Shown: positions 33,718 through 44,367, counted from the stretch's first letter. The stretch: DNA of 64,000 nucleotides from Ferrimicrobium acidiphilum DSM 19497 (GCF_000949255.1 NZ_JXUW01000002.1:1-64000); one strand, 5' to 3'. The notes: generated by a model not told the origin, from the sequence alone. Translations and numbers: made by a program.

Positions 33718-35466
33718 ATGGTCGATCGCAGAGATCCTAACGAGGAACAGTTGACAGCGCAAGAGCGACAGACGGTAGATGCGCTTCAACTTGAGATTCA
33801 AGAACTTAGGCGTCGGATGAGTGACGCGCCTTCGCGCGAGCGCGCATTGGAGGAGAAGCTCCTAGAGGTATCAGGTGCGCTCTCGCAGCTTCAGGCAAAG
33901 AACGAGAAGTTGACGTTCACGCTGCAGCAGGCTAGAGAGCACATTGCAAACCTACGCGAGGAGGTCGAGAAATTAACACAACCTCCGGCGGCCTATGGAG
34001 TCTTTATCGGCACTAATGACGATGGGACGGTAGATATTTTCTCGTCTGGGCGCAAGATGAAGGTGGCGGTTCACCCCGACATCTCTCCTGTAGATCTTCG
34101 GCATGGGCAAGAGGTTACGCTCAATGAGTCCTTCGCGGTCATTGGGGTGCGCGAACATGACCGAAGCGGCGAAGTAGCGATGGTCAAGGACGTTTTGGAC
34201 GACGGGGAACGTGTGATAGTCGTCGGACGTGGAGACGACGAACGCGTTGCTCTCTTGAGCGGGGTATTGCGAGAGAGCCGGATTCGTGTGGGTGACAGCG
34301 TTATGGTTGATCCACGCTCGTCGATGGTGCTTGAGCTGCTCCCTAAGCCAGAAGTCGAGGAGCTCGCCCTTGAAGAGGTCCCAGACATCAGTTACTCTGA
34401 TATCGGTGGACTTGACCGTCAGATCGAGGAGATCCAAGACGCAGTAGAGTTGCCATTTTTATATCGGGATTTATTTTCTAACTATCGCTTGCCGGCTCCA
34501 AAGGGTATCTTGCTTTACGGCCCTCCGGGTTGTGGTAAGACCTTGATTGCAAAGGCGGTGGCGAACTCGTTAGCAAAGAAGATCGAACAGACCTCCGGTC
34601 GAAGTGTGAAAAGTTACTTCCTGAATGTCAAGGGCCCTGAGCTCCTCAACAAGTATGTCGGTGAGACCGAGCGCCAAATCAGGTTGATTTTCCAACGTGC
34701 GAGAGAGAAGGCGGAGGAGGGGATGCCGGTTATCGTCTTCTTTGATGAGATGGACTCTCTTTTCCGGACGCGAGGGAGCGGTATTAGTTCGGATATGGAG
34801 TCAACGGTCGTGCCTCAGTTGCTTGCGGAGATCGATGGGGTGGAGACGCTTCGCAACGTTATCGTTATTGGTGCGTCTAACCGCGAGGATTTGATCGACC
34901 CCGCTATTCTCAGGCCAGGCAGGTTGGATGTGAAAATCAAGATCCAGCGTCCAGACATGAAGGCGGCGAGTCAGATCTTCTCGCGTTACCTTACCCATGA
35001 CCTGCCGATAGACAAGAACGAGGTTGACCGTCTCGGAAACGGTGACGCTGAGTTAGCTGTCAAGCGGATGATCGAGACGACTGTCGAGACCATGTATGCA
35101 GCAGTAGATGCGAATCGCTTCCTTGAGGTCACCTATCAGAATGGAGAGAAGGAGATACTCTACTTCAAGGATTTCTCATCTGGGGCGATGATCGAGAATA
35201 TCGTGCGACGCGCCAAGAAGCTGGCTATCAAGCGGGAGATCGCAGGGGACCCCCCTGGTATCAACCAAGAGGACCTATTGGTGTCTATCGCCAAAGAGTT
35301 CAAAGAACATGAGGATCTGCCGAACACGACCAACCCGGATGATTGGGCAAAGATCTCTGGCAAGAAGGGGGAACGAATTGTGTTTATGCGAATCCTCTTG
35401 TCGCAAGAGGAGGGTTCAGAAGGAGGGCGCGCGATTGAGCGAGTAGCCACCGGACAGTACCTGTAG
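33718..35466 (+). CDS. arc: Proteasome-activating AAA+ ATPase ARC/Mpa
   Basis: A 582-residue hexameric unfoldase that recruits pupylated proteins and threads them into the 20S proteasome. N-terminal coiled coil (about residues 15-85, [20 protein letters not shown]) binds Pup; two OB domains follow; the AAA+ domain has Walker A GPPGCGKT (about residue 270), Walker [13 protein letters not shown] and the arginine-finger region [12 protein letters not shown]. The C-terminus is GQYL, the Mpa motif that docks into the alpha-ring. ATG 33718 follows AGGAGG; a GTG at 33715 is too close to it. Heads the pupylation operon. Confidence 0.97.
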   Translation: MVDRRDPNEEQLTAQERQTVDALQLEIQELRRRMSDAPSRERALEEKLLEVSGALSQLQAKNEKLTFTLQQAREHIANLREEVEKLTQPPAAYGVFIGTNDDGTVDIFSSGRKMKVAVHPDISPVDLRHGQEVTLNESFAVIGVREHDRSGEVAMVKDVLDDGERVIVVGRGDDERVALLSGVLRESRIRVGDSVMVDPRSSMVLELLPKPEVEELALEEVPDISYSDIGGLDRQIEEIQDAVELPFLYRDLFSNYRLPAPKGILLYGPPGCGKTLIAKAVANSLAKKIEQTSGRSVKSYFLNVKGPELLNKYVGETERQIRLIFQRAREKAEEGMPVIVFFDEMDSLFRTRGSGISSDMESTVVPQLLAEIDGVETLRNVIVIGASNREDLIDPAILRPGRLDVKIKIQRPDMKAASQIFSRYLTHDLPIDKNEVDRLGNGDAELAVKRMIETTVETMYAAVDANRFLEVTYQNGEKEILYFKDFSSGAMIENIVRRAKKLAIKREIAGDPPGINQEDLLVSIAKEFKEHEDLPNTTNPDDWAKISGKKGERIVFMRILLSQEEGSEGGRAIERVATGQYL

Positions 35467-35516
35467 AGCTTTGGTTCTGTAACCGTCGGATATAGGGTCG
35501 AGTCGAAGGAGGAGCG

Positions 35517-37010
35517 ATGCCAATACCAAAAGTGCTCGGCATAGAGACTGAATACGGAATTGTTGTCGCCGGGGCGCCGGAGGCCAACCCGATCACGACT
35601 TCATCTACGTTGATCAATGCCTACGTCTCGTCGCTGGCTGATCGCGTCGAGTGGGACTTTGTCGACGAGTCGCCAGGGGTAGATGCCCGTGGTTTTGCTC
35701 TTGAAGGAGGTTCAGGCATCGAGCTTGACACTCATTTGGTGAATGCGGTGTTGACCAATGGAGCTCGACTCTATGTTGATCATGCTCACCCGGAGTATTC
35801 GTCACCGGAGTGCATCTCGCCATCGCAAGCCCTCCTCTATGACAAAGCGGGTGAGGAGGTGGTTATCCGCGCTATGGCGAATGCTAAGCGAATGCTCCCA
35901 TCTGGTCAGGAGATCGTGGCCTACAAGAACAACTCCGACCGCAAGGGTAACTCCTATGGCTGCCATGAGAATTATCTTGTTGACAGGGACGTTCCCTTCC
36001 AGAAGATCGTAAGTGAGCTCGTACCTTTTTTTGTTACCAGGCAGATCATCATAGGAGCTGGAAAGGTTGGCTCCGAGTTTCCAGGTAAAGCGGGTTCGAA
36101 GGTAGCGTTCCAGCTTTCACAACGCGCGGACTTTTTCGAGGAGGAGGTTGGCCTCGAGACGACGTTGAAGCGTCCTATCATCAACACCCGTGACGAGCCC
36201 CACTCCGATGGGCAGCGCTTTCGTCGTCTACACGTTATCTTGGGAGACGCGAACCTGTCGGAGACCTCGACATGGCTAAAGCTCGGCTTAACCGCGATTG
36301 TGTTAGCCATGATTGAAGATGGATTCCTTCAGGATTTGAAGATCGAGTTGGCCGATTCGGTTACATCTTTGCGTGAGATCTCTTGGGATCCAACGCTTAC
36401 AGGGACGGTTCTACTTCGGGATGGTCGCCGTTTGCGAGCCCTTGAGATTCAGCAGGCCTACCTCGAGCACGCTCTCGAACACGCTGAACACTATGGTATG
36501 GAGTACCTAGGCAATAGTACGGATGGTCCAGCTCTTCTTCGAGAGTGGGAGCGGGTTCTGGCTGCCCTTGAGCATGATCCTATGACGCTGGCGGATAGCT
36601 TAGATTGGGTGGCCAAGTGGCAGGTGGTACAGGGGTACCAGCAACGTCATGGTGCAGACAAACAAGACCCTAGACTAGCGGCGATCGACCTCCAGTATCA
36701 CGATATGAGGCCGGAGAAGTCATTATTTCGACGGTTGCCAATGCGACGGATACTCGATGATACGGATGTGAAGGCTGCGGTAACCAATCCCCCTCCAGAT
36801 ACACGTGCTTATTTTCGCGGCACCTGCTTAGCAAGATTTCCTGGGTCAATTGCGGCGGCGAACTGGGACTCAATTATTTTTGACCTTGGGACCGACCCAT
36901 TGCGACGAGTTCCGATGATGGACCCGTTGCGGGGCACAGAGGGTCATGTTGGCGAACTTCTGCGTCGCGTGAAGAGTGCAGCAGAGTTAGTCGAGGCATT
37001 AGGTTCGTAA
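35517..37010 (+). CDS. dop: Pup deamidase/depupylase Dop
   Basis: A 497-residue member of the glutamine-synthetase-like Pup ligase/deamidase family. N-terminus VLGIETEYGIVVAG, then ARGFALEGGSGIELDTHLVN (Dop-type loop), YVDHAHPEYSSPE and [19 protein letters not shown]. Dop converts the C-terminal Gln of Pup to Glu and removes Pup from substrates. Here Pup ends in Gln, so the deamidase activity is needed. Lies 50 bases after arc and 31 before pup. Confidence 0.96.
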   Translation: MPIPKVLGIETEYGIVVAGAPEANPITTSSTLINAYVSSLADRVEWDFVDESPGVDARGFALEGGSGIELDTHLVNAVLTNGARLYVDHAHPEYSSPECISPSQALLYDKAGEEVVIRAMANAKRMLPSGQEIVAYKNNSDRKGNSYGCHENYLVDRDVPFQKIVSELVPFFVTRQIIIGAGKVGSEFPGKAGSKVAFQLSQRADFFEEEVGLETTLKRPIINTRDEPHSDGQRFRRLHVILGDANLSETSTWLKLGLTAIVLAMIEDGFLQDLKIELADSVTSLREISWDPTLTGTVLLRDGRRLRALEIQQAYLEHALEHAEHYGMEYLGNSTDGPALLREWERVLAALEHDPMTLADSLDWVAKWQVVQGYQQRHGADKQDPRLAAIDLQYHDMRPEKSLFRRLPMRRILDDTDVKAAVTNPPPDTRAYFRGTCLARFPGSIAAANWDSIIFDLGTDPLRRVPMMDPLRGTEGHVGELLRRVKSAAELVEALGS

Positions 37011-37041
37011 CTAGGATAAAGTGCAAAGATGAGGTGGATGT

Positions 37042-37236
37042 ATGGCTGAACGTGAACAAGTGCGAAAATCGTCACCGAGCCGTGAAGAGGTCACGGAAGA
37101 GGAGGTTGCGCCCTCGGCCGAGCGCTCTGATCAGCTGAAGGCTGAACTTGACGACATTCTTGACGAGATTGATGAGGTTCTTGAGGATAACGCTGAGGAG
37201 TTTGTTCGTAACTACGTACAAAAGGGTGGACAGTAG
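37042..37236 (+). CDS. pup: Prokaryotic ubiquitin-like protein Pup
   Basis: A 64-residue, mostly acidic, disordered modifier ending in GGQ. The C-terminal half (SDQLKAELDDILDEIDEVLE) is the region that becomes helical on ARC binding, followed by DNAEEFVRNYVQKGGQ. After deamidation of the Gln by Dop, PafA links it to lysines of target proteins. GATGAGGTGG precedes the ATG. Confidence 0.97.
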   Translation: MAEREQVRKSSPSREEVTEEEVAPSAERSDQLKAELDDILDEIDEVLEDNAEEFVRNYVQKGGQ

Positions 37237-37265
37237 ACGCTTGAGGCGCGAGATTAGAGAGGCGG

Positions 37266-38081
37266 TTGGCGTTGGCCTTGCCATTGTTTGATGTAGTGAG
37301 GGATCCAGGTCCCGATTTTGTCGGGCTGCTGGGGCTCCTCGATGAGCGTGGTGCTCGAGATGGACAGGGCCAGGGCGCTGCCAGCCCCGTGGGCGGTGTT
37401 CCGCATGGGACCACCATCGCCGCTGCACGCTTTCGCGACGGTGTGGTCATAGCTGGCGATCGCCGGGCAACAGAGGGAAATATCATCGCAAACCGTACGA
37501 TAGAGAAGGTCTTTCCTGCCGATCGCTTCTCGGCTGTTGCTATTGCGGGAGCGGCAGGACCTGCGATTGAGATGGTCCGCCTGTTCCAGGTGCAACTTGA
37601 GCACTATGAGAAGGTCGAGGGTTCGGTGCTTTCGCTCGAAGGAAAGGCGAACCAGCTCGCACAGATGATTCGTGGAAATCTCGGGATGGCGATGCAAGGA
37701 CTTGCCGTGGTCCCACTCTTTGCAGGATGGGATCTTCATCGTAGCCAAGGGCGGATCTTCACTTATGATATCGCGGGTGGTAAGTACGAAGAGGAGGCGT
37801 TTGCTGCGACCGGCTCGGGAGGGCGCGACGCTCGAGCGACTCTTCGCCTGGGATTTCGTCCGGGGATGAGCCGTGACGACATCGTGCGTCTGGTGACCAA
37901 GGCACTTTTTGAAGCAGCTCAAGAGGACTCGGCCACTGGTGGCCCCGATCTCCTGCGTGGAATTTTTCCAGTGATTGGTGTGATCGACGAATCAGGTTAT
38001 CAGCGAGTGGCTGACGAGGAGCTTATAGCGCTCGCTCGAGAGCTAGAGACGGAGCTTACGACGAGGAGGCACCCAGAATGA
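37266..38081 (+). CDS. prcB: 20S proteasome beta subunit
   Basis: A 271-residue N-terminal nucleophile hydrolase. A propeptide of about 48 residues ends HG before [20 protein letters not shown]; Thr49 is the predicted catalytic N-terminus after autoprocessing. Asp and Lys of the active site lie in AGDRRATEG and NRTIEKVFP. The start is TTG at 37266 or a nearby TTG (37272), with GAGAGG upstream; the exact choice is uncertain. The stop overlaps the prcA start by four bases. Confidence 0.95.
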   Translation: MALALPLFDVVRDPGPDFVGLLGLLDERGARDGQGQGAASPVGGVPHGTTIAAARFRDGVVIAGDRRATEGNIIANRTIEKVFPADRFSAVAIAGAAGPAIEMVRLFQVQLEHYEKVEGSVLSLEGKANQLAQMIRGNLGMAMQGLAVVPLFAGWDLHRSQGRIFTYDIAGGKYEEEAFAATGSGGRDARATLRLGFRPGMSRDDIVRLVTKALFEAAQEDSATGGPDLLRGIFPVIGVIDESGYQRVADEELIALARELETELTTRRHPE

Positions 38082-38764
38082 GCATGCCGTTCTACGTTGC
38101 TCCAGAGCAGATGATGAAGGATCGTGCTGATTACGCACGCAAGGGGATTGCCCGAGGACGCGCGCTGATTGGTGCAGTCTATGAGACTGGGATTTTGTTG
38201 TGTGCTGAGAATCCATCACGGTCGCTCCACAAGGTATCTGAGATCTATGACCGGATTGCCTTTGCCGGGGTTGGTAAATACAATGAGTTTGACCAGCTGC
38301 GGGTTGCTGGCATACGTCATGCCGACACCAAGGGTTTCGCCTATGCTCGCGATGATGTTGATGCACGGAGTCTTGCTAACCTCTATGCGCAGTATCTCGG
38401 CCAGGTTTTTACACACGAGGTAAAACCACTCGAGGTTGAGATCCTGGTCGCCGAGCTGGGTGCCGCCGGCAAGGAGGCACAGTTGTTTCACATCCTCTAC
38501 GACGGTACTGTCGTCGATGAACAGAAGTTTGCTGTGATTGGTGGTGATTCTGATACGATCTCAGAACGTTTCGAGGGCAGCTACCGTGAGGTTAGAGGTC
38601 TACAGGAGACACTTCAAGCTTGCGTCGCCGCCCTTGGGGAGGAGGAGCGCCCTCTTGTCTACCAAGATCTAGAGGTTGCAGTACTTGAGGATCGCGGGGA
38701 GCGCCGGACCTTTCGAAGGATCGCTGGTAGTGAGTTGCAAAACCTGTTGGGTGACGTTGATTGA
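38078..38764 (+). CDS. prcA: 20S proteasome alpha subunit
   Basis: A 228-residue alpha-ring subunit. N-terminus [20 protein letters not shown], then [20 protein letters not shown], the alpha-type N-terminal helix and gate; further on [20 protein letters not shown]. Alpha rings cap the beta rings and receive the C-terminal QYL of ARC. ATG overlaps the prcB stop (ATGA), and its own stop overlaps the pafA start (TTGA), so the three genes are translationally coupled. Confidence 0.95.
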   Translation: MSMPFYVAPEQMMKDRADYARKGIARGRALIGAVYETGILLCAENPSRSLHKVSEIYDRIAFAGVGKYNEFDQLRVAGIRHADTKGFAYARDDVDARSLANLYAQYLGQVFTHEVKPLEVEILVAELGAAGKEAQLFHILYDGTVVDEQKFAVIGGDSDTISERFEGSYREVRGLQETLQACVAALGEEERPLVYQDLEVAVLEDRGERRTFRRIAGSELQNLLGDVD

Positions 38765-40134
38765 GTAGGGTAGGCGAGCTGGATCGTAGAATCTTCGGAA
38801 TTGAGAATGAGTACGGAGTTACCTGTACTCTGCGAGGTCAGCGTCGTCTTAGTCCTGATGAAGTGGCACGTTACCTTTTCCGTCGGGTGGTGAGCTGGGG
38901 ACGATCCTCCAATGTCTTTCTCGAGAACGGTGCGCGATTGTACCTCGATGTAGGCAGTCATCCCGAGTATGCCACCCCAGAGTGCGATTCTCTTGAGGAC
39001 CTCATAAGTCACGACAAGGCAGGTGAACTGATCCTTGAGTCGTTGGCCTACTCAGCCGAGGTGCGCATGCGTGAGGAGGGTATTCGGGGTTCGGTGTATC
39101 TCTTGAAGAACAACACGGACTCGGCCGGTAACTCCTACGGATGCCACGAGAATTTCCTGACGTTGCGTGTCGATGACCTCTCCCGTCTAGTTGAGGTTCT
39201 TATACCCTTCCTTGTCACCCGGCAAATTTATGCTGGTGCTGGCAAAGTCCTGCTGACCTCTCGAGGGCCGGTCTACACGCTTTCACAGCGAGCCGAGCAT
39301 ATTTGGGAGGGGGTATCTTCGGCCACAACCCGCTCGCGTCCTATCATCAACACTCGTGATGAGCCTCACGCCGATGCGGAACGCTTCCGACGTCTGCACG
39401 TTATTGTCGGTGATTCCAACATGTCACAATGGGCCACCTTTCTAAAAGTGGGTGCGATGTCGCTAGTCTTGCGTCTGCTCGAGCATGACGTCGTTCTACG
39501 CGATCTCTCCATGGAGAATCCGATCCGAGCTATCAGGGAGATCTCGCATGATCAGTCGCTGACCAAGAGAGTGCGATTGATCAATGGTAGAGAGATGACG
39601 GCGTTGGAGATTCAAGAGAGCTATTACGAGCGAGTCCAACGCTTTTGCGCCAAGCACTCAGTCCCACCTGATGAGGAGCGTGCTCTCTCGATGTGGGGAG
39701 AGGCATTGGAGCTCCTACGCAACGATCCTCTCAAGCTTGACGGCCGTGTCGACTGGGTGACGAAGTATCGGTTGATTGAGGAGTATCGGACCCGTCATGA
39801 GTTGCCGCTTTCACATCCACAGGTGTCGTTGCTAGACCTGCAGTACCATGATATTAGCCGTCGCCGAAGTGTCTATTACAAGCTTGTTGAGCATGGTAGG
39901 ACGGTTGAGCTGGTCGACGAAGAGCGTATCAAGCGGTCGGTGGATGTTCCTCCGCAGACGACACGCGCACGATTACGAGGAGAGTTCATCGCAGCCGCCA
40001 AGGCGCATCATCGCGATTACACCGTGGATTGGGTGCACTTGAAGTTGAACGATCAGGCACAACGAACTGTGATGTTGAAAGACCCGTTTGCGTCCTATGA
40101 CGATCGTGTGGAGAGGTTGATCGCGGGACTATGA
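38761..40134 (+). CDS. pafA: Pup-protein ligase PafA
   Basis: A 457-residue ATP-dependent ligase, paralogue of Dop. [40 protein letters not shown] and [20 protein letters not shown] are PafA landmarks, with Asp in YLDVGSH as the catalytic base. It activates Pup-Glu with ATP and joins it to substrate lysines. TTG start overlaps prcA; stop overlaps the lepB ATG. pafB and pafC, which follow pafA in mycobacteria, are not present here. Confidence 0.96.
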   Translation: MSRVGELDRRIFGIENEYGVTCTLRGQRRLSPDEVARYLFRRVVSWGRSSNVFLENGARLYLDVGSHPEYATPECDSLEDLISHDKAGELILESLAYSAEVRMREEGIRGSVYLLKNNTDSAGNSYGCHENFLTLRVDDLSRLVEVLIPFLVTRQIYAGAGKVLLTSRGPVYTLSQRAEHIWEGVSSATTRSRPIINTRDEPHADAERFRRLHVIVGDSNMSQWATFLKVGAMSLVLRLLEHDVVLRDLSMENPIRAIREISHDQSLTKRVRLINGREMTALEIQESYYERVQRFCAKHSVPPDEERALSMWGEALELLRNDPLKLDGRVDWVTKYRLIEEYRTRHELPLSHPQVSLLDLQYHDISRRRSVYYKLVEHGRTVELVDEERIKRSVDVPPQTTRARLRGEFIAAAKAHHRDYTVDWVHLKLNDQAQRTVMLKDPFASYDDRVERLIAGL

Positions 40135-40718
40135 GCGAACAAGCCGTTGACGGAGCGCCCTCAGAGCCTAAATCCGCGCGGAAGCGCCACGGTTTACGTA
40201 ATTGGCTGATTGTCGTCGTTGTCGCGTTGATGGCGGCGATCATCGTGCGTGCTTACGTCTTTGAGTCGTTTTTCGTCCCGTCGGGCTCGATGATACCCAC
40301 CATCGAGATCGGCGATCATATGATCGTTGACAAGCTCAGCTATCACCTGCATCGCGTTGGCTTTGGCAACATCATCGTATTTCATAAGCCAGCCAACGAC
40401 CCCACTACCGCCAATATCCACTATCTGGTAAAGCGCGTGATTGGGCTACCGGGTCAGACTATCTGGAGCCACAATGGCAAGGTGTACATCAATGGCAAGC
40501 CGATTGCAGAGCCGTTCCTGCCAAAGGGAGTGCAGACACATGGCATTCACACGGCCACTGGGGCACCAATCCATATCCCAAAGAATGAGTACTATGTATT
40601 GGGCGATAATCGGGGGAACTCGGCTGACTCGCGCGTATTTGGGGCTATACCTGGTTCGCTTATCGTTGGGAGAGTAATTCTGATCTACTGGCCTCTGTCA
40701 CACTGGCACTACTTCTGA
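40131..40718 (+). CDS. lepB: Signal peptidase I
   Basis: A 195-residue membrane protease with one N-terminal helix ([19 protein letters not shown]). Box [16 protein letters not shown] carries the catalytic Ser, box [12 protein letters not shown] the catalytic Lys, and box [17 protein letters not shown] is present. It cleaves Sec and Tat signal peptides. ATG overlaps the pafA stop by four bases, so this protease is translationally coupled to the pupylation operon. Confidence 0.95.
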   Translation: MSEQAVDGAPSEPKSARKRHGLRNWLIVVVVALMAAIIVRAYVFESFFVPSGSMIPTIEIGDHMIVDKLSYHLHRVGFGNIIVFHKPANDPTTANIHYLVKRVIGLPGQTIWSHNGKVYINGKPIAEPFLPKGVQTHGIHTATGAPIHIPKNEYYVLGDNRGNSADSRVFGAIPGSLIVGRVILIYWPLSHWHYF

Positions 40719-40738
40719 ACTAGAGCGACTCTCGTGGT

Positions 40739-41236
40739 GTGATCCAACACCGGAGGTTCGCCCTCAGTTCTGCTTGGCTGTCAAGATTGCCTGAAGCGCA
40801 GCTACTTATGCACAAACTCGCGGAGGAGGTAGGCGATTCTCATCTTGGCGCGAGTGGAGCTGCTAATTGGATCGCTAGTCATTCGAGGCGGGCATGGTGG
40901 CCGGCGGAGTCAGCCATACTCAGGCTCCTTCCGTCGATCACCGACAGGCAGCTCGCGCTAGAAGGTGGCTCTAGCAAAGGTAGATGCTGGTTGACCTGCA
41001 ACCGTCGCATGGAGCTTCCCACTAGCTCGGCCCATAGACAGTGGGCGAGTTGGATTGGGGAGCCGTATCTTCATCGACCAATGGACATCATCGAACCTTG
41101 GCGAGGTATGACAGTACATTCGGCGGCCCTGGCGCCCCTCATCGGTCAAGTATTTCGGTCAAGCTACGGGCGGTTTGGCATGCTAGAAGAGGAGGATTTA
41201 CCCTGCTCATTACGGCTCCGGAAGGCAAAAGTTTGA
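40739..41236 (+). pseudogene. Possible decayed ribonuclease HII gene
   Basis: The gap after lepB holds a 165-codon frame without clear family match over its length. Its middle reads SRRAWWPAESAILRLLPSIT then DRQLALE, which recalls the RNase HII N-terminal block (GVDEVGRGAWAGP...AAxxL...ITDSKxL) after decay: the first Asp-Glu pair is missing. lepB-rnhB adjacency is common in actinobacteria. I see no intact catalytic Asp/Glu set. It may instead be a chance frame or a lineage-specific gene. Confidence 0.25.
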
Positions 41237-41322
41237 AATTATTCAGATTCGGCTCAGTGTTGTGGCCGAACGTACCGATACCTTGGGCATTGGATGAATT
41301 CGAAGCTGCGAAGGGAGTCGCA

Positions 41323-41664
41323 ATGCCTATCATAAGAGCTTCCTGCCCGACGTGCGGGGACGTCGACATAGCGCCTGACGCCATGACGGTGATGCTCTGT
41401 TCATCCAACGGTGAGGCCAGCTATGTGTTTCGATGCCCGAACTGTGCAATGGTGGTCTCCAAGGCGGTGGACAAGAGGATTGTAGAGATCCTGGTGTCAT
41501 CTGGAGTGCGGATCCATTTTTGGCGCCTCCCGGATGAATCTGAGGAGGAGATGACCGGTCCACCGGTTGATTTTGACGACCTCATTGAGTTCCACAATCA
41601 GCTCTCCGACCCGACTTGGCTAGAGCGTCTTATCCGTTACAGCCAGGGAAAATATGAACAGTAG
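41323..41664 (+). CDS. Zinc-ribbon-like conserved small protein
   Basis: A 113-residue protein with two CxxC pairs (CPTCGDVDIAPDAMTVML and FRCPNCAMVV) forming a likely zinc ribbon, followed by a helical C-terminus (VDFDDLIEFHNQLSDPTWLE). ATG 41323 is preceded by AAGGGAG; the open frame extends further upstream to 41041, but without similar composition. It resembles a short conserved actinobacterial protein of unknown role; nucleic-acid or protein binding is possible. Confidence 0.7.
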   Translation: MPIIRASCPTCGDVDIAPDAMTVMLCSSNGEASYVFRCPNCAMVVSKAVDKRIVEILVSSGVRIHFWRLPDESEEEMTGPPVDFDDLIEFHNQLSDPTWLERLIRYSQGKYEQ

Positions 41665-42058
41665 TTGCCGCTCGTCGGTCCGCCAGCTCGAGATCTGGAC
41701 GAGCGTGCAGAGGTCGCTTTGCTGTCTGTGTGAGTAAAACAGGACTTTACTACACTGTAAGCGCAATACCCATGCAGTACTCGATACTTGCCCGTAGCAT
41801 TTTCGTAGCCATGGCGCTAGTCTGATTAGGTGGCATACCTATGCTCTCACGAGTCGGCTGAGGAGAGATGTTCTTTGGGTCCGCGGTCCGAGACTATGGT
41901 GCCATCATCTTTAAGGTGCACAGCGATAATTGGTCAAACAGGCGAGTGAAGTTGTGGGTTTAGGTTCATAGTTTCGGCTAGCTGGATTTAGGCTGTCGTG
42001 GACGGGGACGGAGTGGGTGATCGTAGAGTTTGGTTGCTCAGGAATGGAGTAGACGCTG
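41665..42058. other. Intergenic region upstream of trpS with hairpin
   Basis: 394 bases. An inverted repeat CGCTCGTC (41669-41676) / GACGAGCG (41698-41705) just after the zinc-ribbon gene may terminate or stabilise its mRNA, but no T-tract follows. AGTAAA/TTTACT near 41732-41750 is a second small repeat. No T-box or other riboswitch signature recognised before trpS; its promoter should be here. Confidence 0.45.
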
Positions 42059-43078
42059 GTGACGGCGAAGCTTGAACGAGTACTCTCGGGCGTGCAGCCT
42101 ACTGGTCAGCCGACACTCGGCAATTATCTTGGTGCATTCAGGCAGTGGCGAACCCAACAGCAACAGTACGAGAGTGTGTTCTTGATCGTCGATCAGCATG
42201 CTTTGACGGTTGAACACCAACCTGCTAGCCTCCGTGAAGGCACACTCCAGATGGCTGCGCTTCTGTTTGCAGTTGGGATCGATCCGCAACGGTCCACCGT
42301 GGTAATCCAAAGTCACGTACCTGGACATTCGCAGTTGGCCTGGCTGATGGAGTGCACGGCGACCTATGGTGAGCTGTCGAGGATGATCCAGTTTAAGGAT
42401 AAGTCGAAGGGTTCAGCGATGGTACGCGCTGGCCTATTCACATATCCGGCACTGATGGCCGCTGATATACTGCTGTACCAGACCGATCTGGTTCCTGTCG
42501 GCGAAGATCAGATCCAACATATCGAACTTGCTCGCACGGTCGCCACCCGATTCAATCATGCCTATGGTGAGGTGTTTACACTCCCTCGGTCGCTGATACC
42601 AGCTGTTGCCGCGAGAGTCATGGATCTTGGCCACCCGGAGATGAAAATGAGCAAGTCCTCCGCTGATGGCCAGGGCAACATCTATCTTCTGGATTCAGAT
42701 GATCAGATTCGTCGAAAGATTGCGAAAGCCAAAACCGACCTCTTCAACGAAGTACAGTATGTGGAAGATAATCCTGAGCGTGCAGGTGTGCGCAACCTAC
42801 TAGAGATCCTGGCGGCGTTGACCGATCGTGAGCCAAAGGAGGTGGCGGCGGATTTCCACCGCTACGGTGATCTCAAAGAGGCAACCGCCACAGCTGTGAT
42901 CGAGCAGCTCTCTCCGATTCGAGAGCGCTATCAGTACTATCTAGCTGATCAAGCACAACTTGAGAGCTGGCTTGCAGTTGGTCGAGAGCGAGCTACCCGG
43001 TTGGCAGCCTCGACGTTGGAGCGGGCTTATGATGCCGTTGGCTTTCTTCCAATCAAGGAGGTGACCCTTGCAGATTGA
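42059..43078 (+). CDS. trpS: Tryptophanyl-tRNA synthetase
   Basis: A 339-residue class I synthetase charging tRNA-Trp. The HIGH-like motif lies in GVQPTGQPTLGNYLGAFRQW, the KMSKS motif in MKMSKSSADGQGNIYL, and GEDQIQHIELAR is the tryptophan-enzyme contact block. GTG start with GGAG upstream. Its end overlaps the tatA/B-like gene by 11 bases. Confidence 0.96.
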   Translation: MTAKLERVLSGVQPTGQPTLGNYLGAFRQWRTQQQQYESVFLIVDQHALTVEHQPASLREGTLQMAALLFAVGIDPQRSTVVIQSHVPGHSQLAWLMECTATYGELSRMIQFKDKSKGSAMVRAGLFTYPALMAADILLYQTDLVPVGEDQIQHIELARTVATRFNHAYGEVFTLPRSLIPAVAARVMDLGHPEMKMSKSSADGQGNIYLLDSDDQIRRKIAKAKTDLFNEVQYVEDNPERAGVRNLLEILAALTDREPKEVAADFHRYGDLKEATATAVIEQLSPIRERYQYYLADQAQLESWLAVGRERATRLAASTLERAYDAVGFLPIKEVTLAD

Positions 43079-43499
43079 TCCTATAAAACTTGCCTTTGTG
43101 GCGATCGCCGCACTTGTGCTCCTCGGTCCAGAGCGACTCCCTCAGGTGGCAAAGAAGGCGGGAGAGCTGTTGAATACGCTCCGGAGCCACCGCGATTCGT
43201 TGACCAGTCAGATCAACTCCGTCACCAACCTGCCGAGCTCGGCGATGGGTGGTTTTCTCGGAGAGACATTGAAGACCGCCGGGACGGTCACCTCTATGTT
43301 TCAGCCCGCAGGAGTCGTGGGTTCAGTCCTCCAACCAGCGCGCATGGTGAACTCGGTACTCCAGCCGAGGAGCAAGGCAACCCAGCCGTTCTCGGTTACC
43401 CCCAGAACGCTACAGGACCCGTCATCTGCTGAGTCCGAGACGAAGCAGGCGTCGACGCTCAATCCGGGTTACACCCTCGGATCACCGGACCTTAACTAG
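43068..43499 (+). CDS. Twin-arginine translocase TatA/TatB-like subunit
   Basis: A 143-residue protein with a short N-terminal membrane helix (KLAFVAIAALVLLGPERLPQ) followed by the hinge and an amphipathic helix (VAKKAGELLNTLRSHRDSL), the TatA/B fold. The GPERLP hinge favours TatB over TatA. The long tail is Ser/Thr/Pro-rich and has three repeats like VGSVLQPARMVNSVLQP. TTG start has a near-perfect AAGGAGGTGA site. Followed two bases later by tatC. Confidence 0.85.
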   Translation: MQIDPIKLAFVAIAALVLLGPERLPQVAKKAGELLNTLRSHRDSLTSQINSVTNLPSSAMGGFLGETLKTAGTVTSMFQPAGVVGSVLQPARMVNSVLQPRSKATQPFSVTPRTLQDPSSAESETKQASTLNPGYTLGSPDLN

Positions 43500-43501
43500 T
43501 C

Positions 43502-44278
43502 ATGGGTTTGAGCATCCATCGTCGTCAGTCGACGCCACCCAACGAGATGTCGATGATCGAGCACCTCCGCGAACTGCGCAAGCGGTTGATCATCTCGATT
43601 ATTGCCGTCTCTCTAGGTGCTGTGGTGGGCTACATCGTGTATCCGTCGGTCCTCACTTTTCTGATGCATCCACTCTGTATCACCAATGGTGCAAATAACT
43701 GCGGTCTCTATGTCACCGGCCCCTTCGATGGCTTCTCGGTTCGGTTGAAGGTGGCCGTCATCTCCGGTCTCTTCTTTGCGTCGCCGGTTGTCCTCTGGCA
43801 GCTGTGGAAGTTTATAGCTCCCGGGCTGCATTCTAAAGAGCGACGTTACGGCTTGGCCTTTGTGCTTAGCTCATTGCTGCTCTTCGGTATTGGAGCGATG
43901 GTAGCCTATCTCGTCTTCCCTCATGCGCTGCATTTTTTTGAATCTGCTGCTGGTGCTCATGTGCACGCCATCTACACACCTCAGAATTACCTCAATTTTC
44001 TTATGCTGTTGATGGTTGCCTTTGGGGTTTCGTTCTTGTTCCCACTGGTGCTCATAGTTTTGGAGCTACTTGGTGTTGTGTCTACGACTGCCTTGCGCAA
44101 ACGGCGACGTTACGCCTGGTTGGGTATCATCGTGGTGGTGGCTATTTTCATTCCAAGCAACGACCCCTATTCACTTACTGCCATGGCGGTGCCGTTGTTG
44201 CTCTTCTACGAGCTTGCGATTCTGGTTGGAAGAGTCCTTCTCCGTCCGGGTGCGAAGGCATCGCGTCAGGAGAGCTAG
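43502..44278 (+). CDS. tatC: Twin-arginine translocase subunit TatC
   Basis: A 258-residue polytopic membrane protein with six predicted helices. N-terminal MSMIEHLRELRKRLIISI includes the conserved HLxELRxR that recognises the twin-arginine signal; later SGLFFASPVVLWQLWKFIAP and FPLVLIVLELLGVVST are typical. Works with the TatA/B-like protein encoded immediately upstream. The next gene is helY, as in mycobacteria. Confidence 0.95.
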   Translation: MGLSIHRRQSTPPNEMSMIEHLRELRKRLIISIIAVSLGAVVGYIVYPSVLTFLMHPLCITNGANNCGLYVTGPFDGFSVRLKVAVISGLFFASPVVLWQLWKFIAPGLHSKERRYGLAFVLSSLLLFGIGAMVAYLVFPHALHFFESAAGAHVHAIYTPQNYLNFLMLLMVAFGVSFLFPLVLIVLELLGVVSTTALRKRRRYAWLGIIVVVAIFIPSNDPYSLTAMAVPLLLFYELAILVGRVLLRPGAKASRQES

Positions 44279-44367
44279 GAGCCCTCGGGTAGGATCATAG
44301 ATAAAGATACGTGTCGTTGAAGCTGACAACCGTCACTTCAGGTCTACGGTGTCGAATGGGGAGATAC

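Noticed and set aside
41700-42058. T-box or other riboswitch before trpS
   Set aside because: No T-box core sequence, specifier stem or terminator/antiterminator pair could be recognised.
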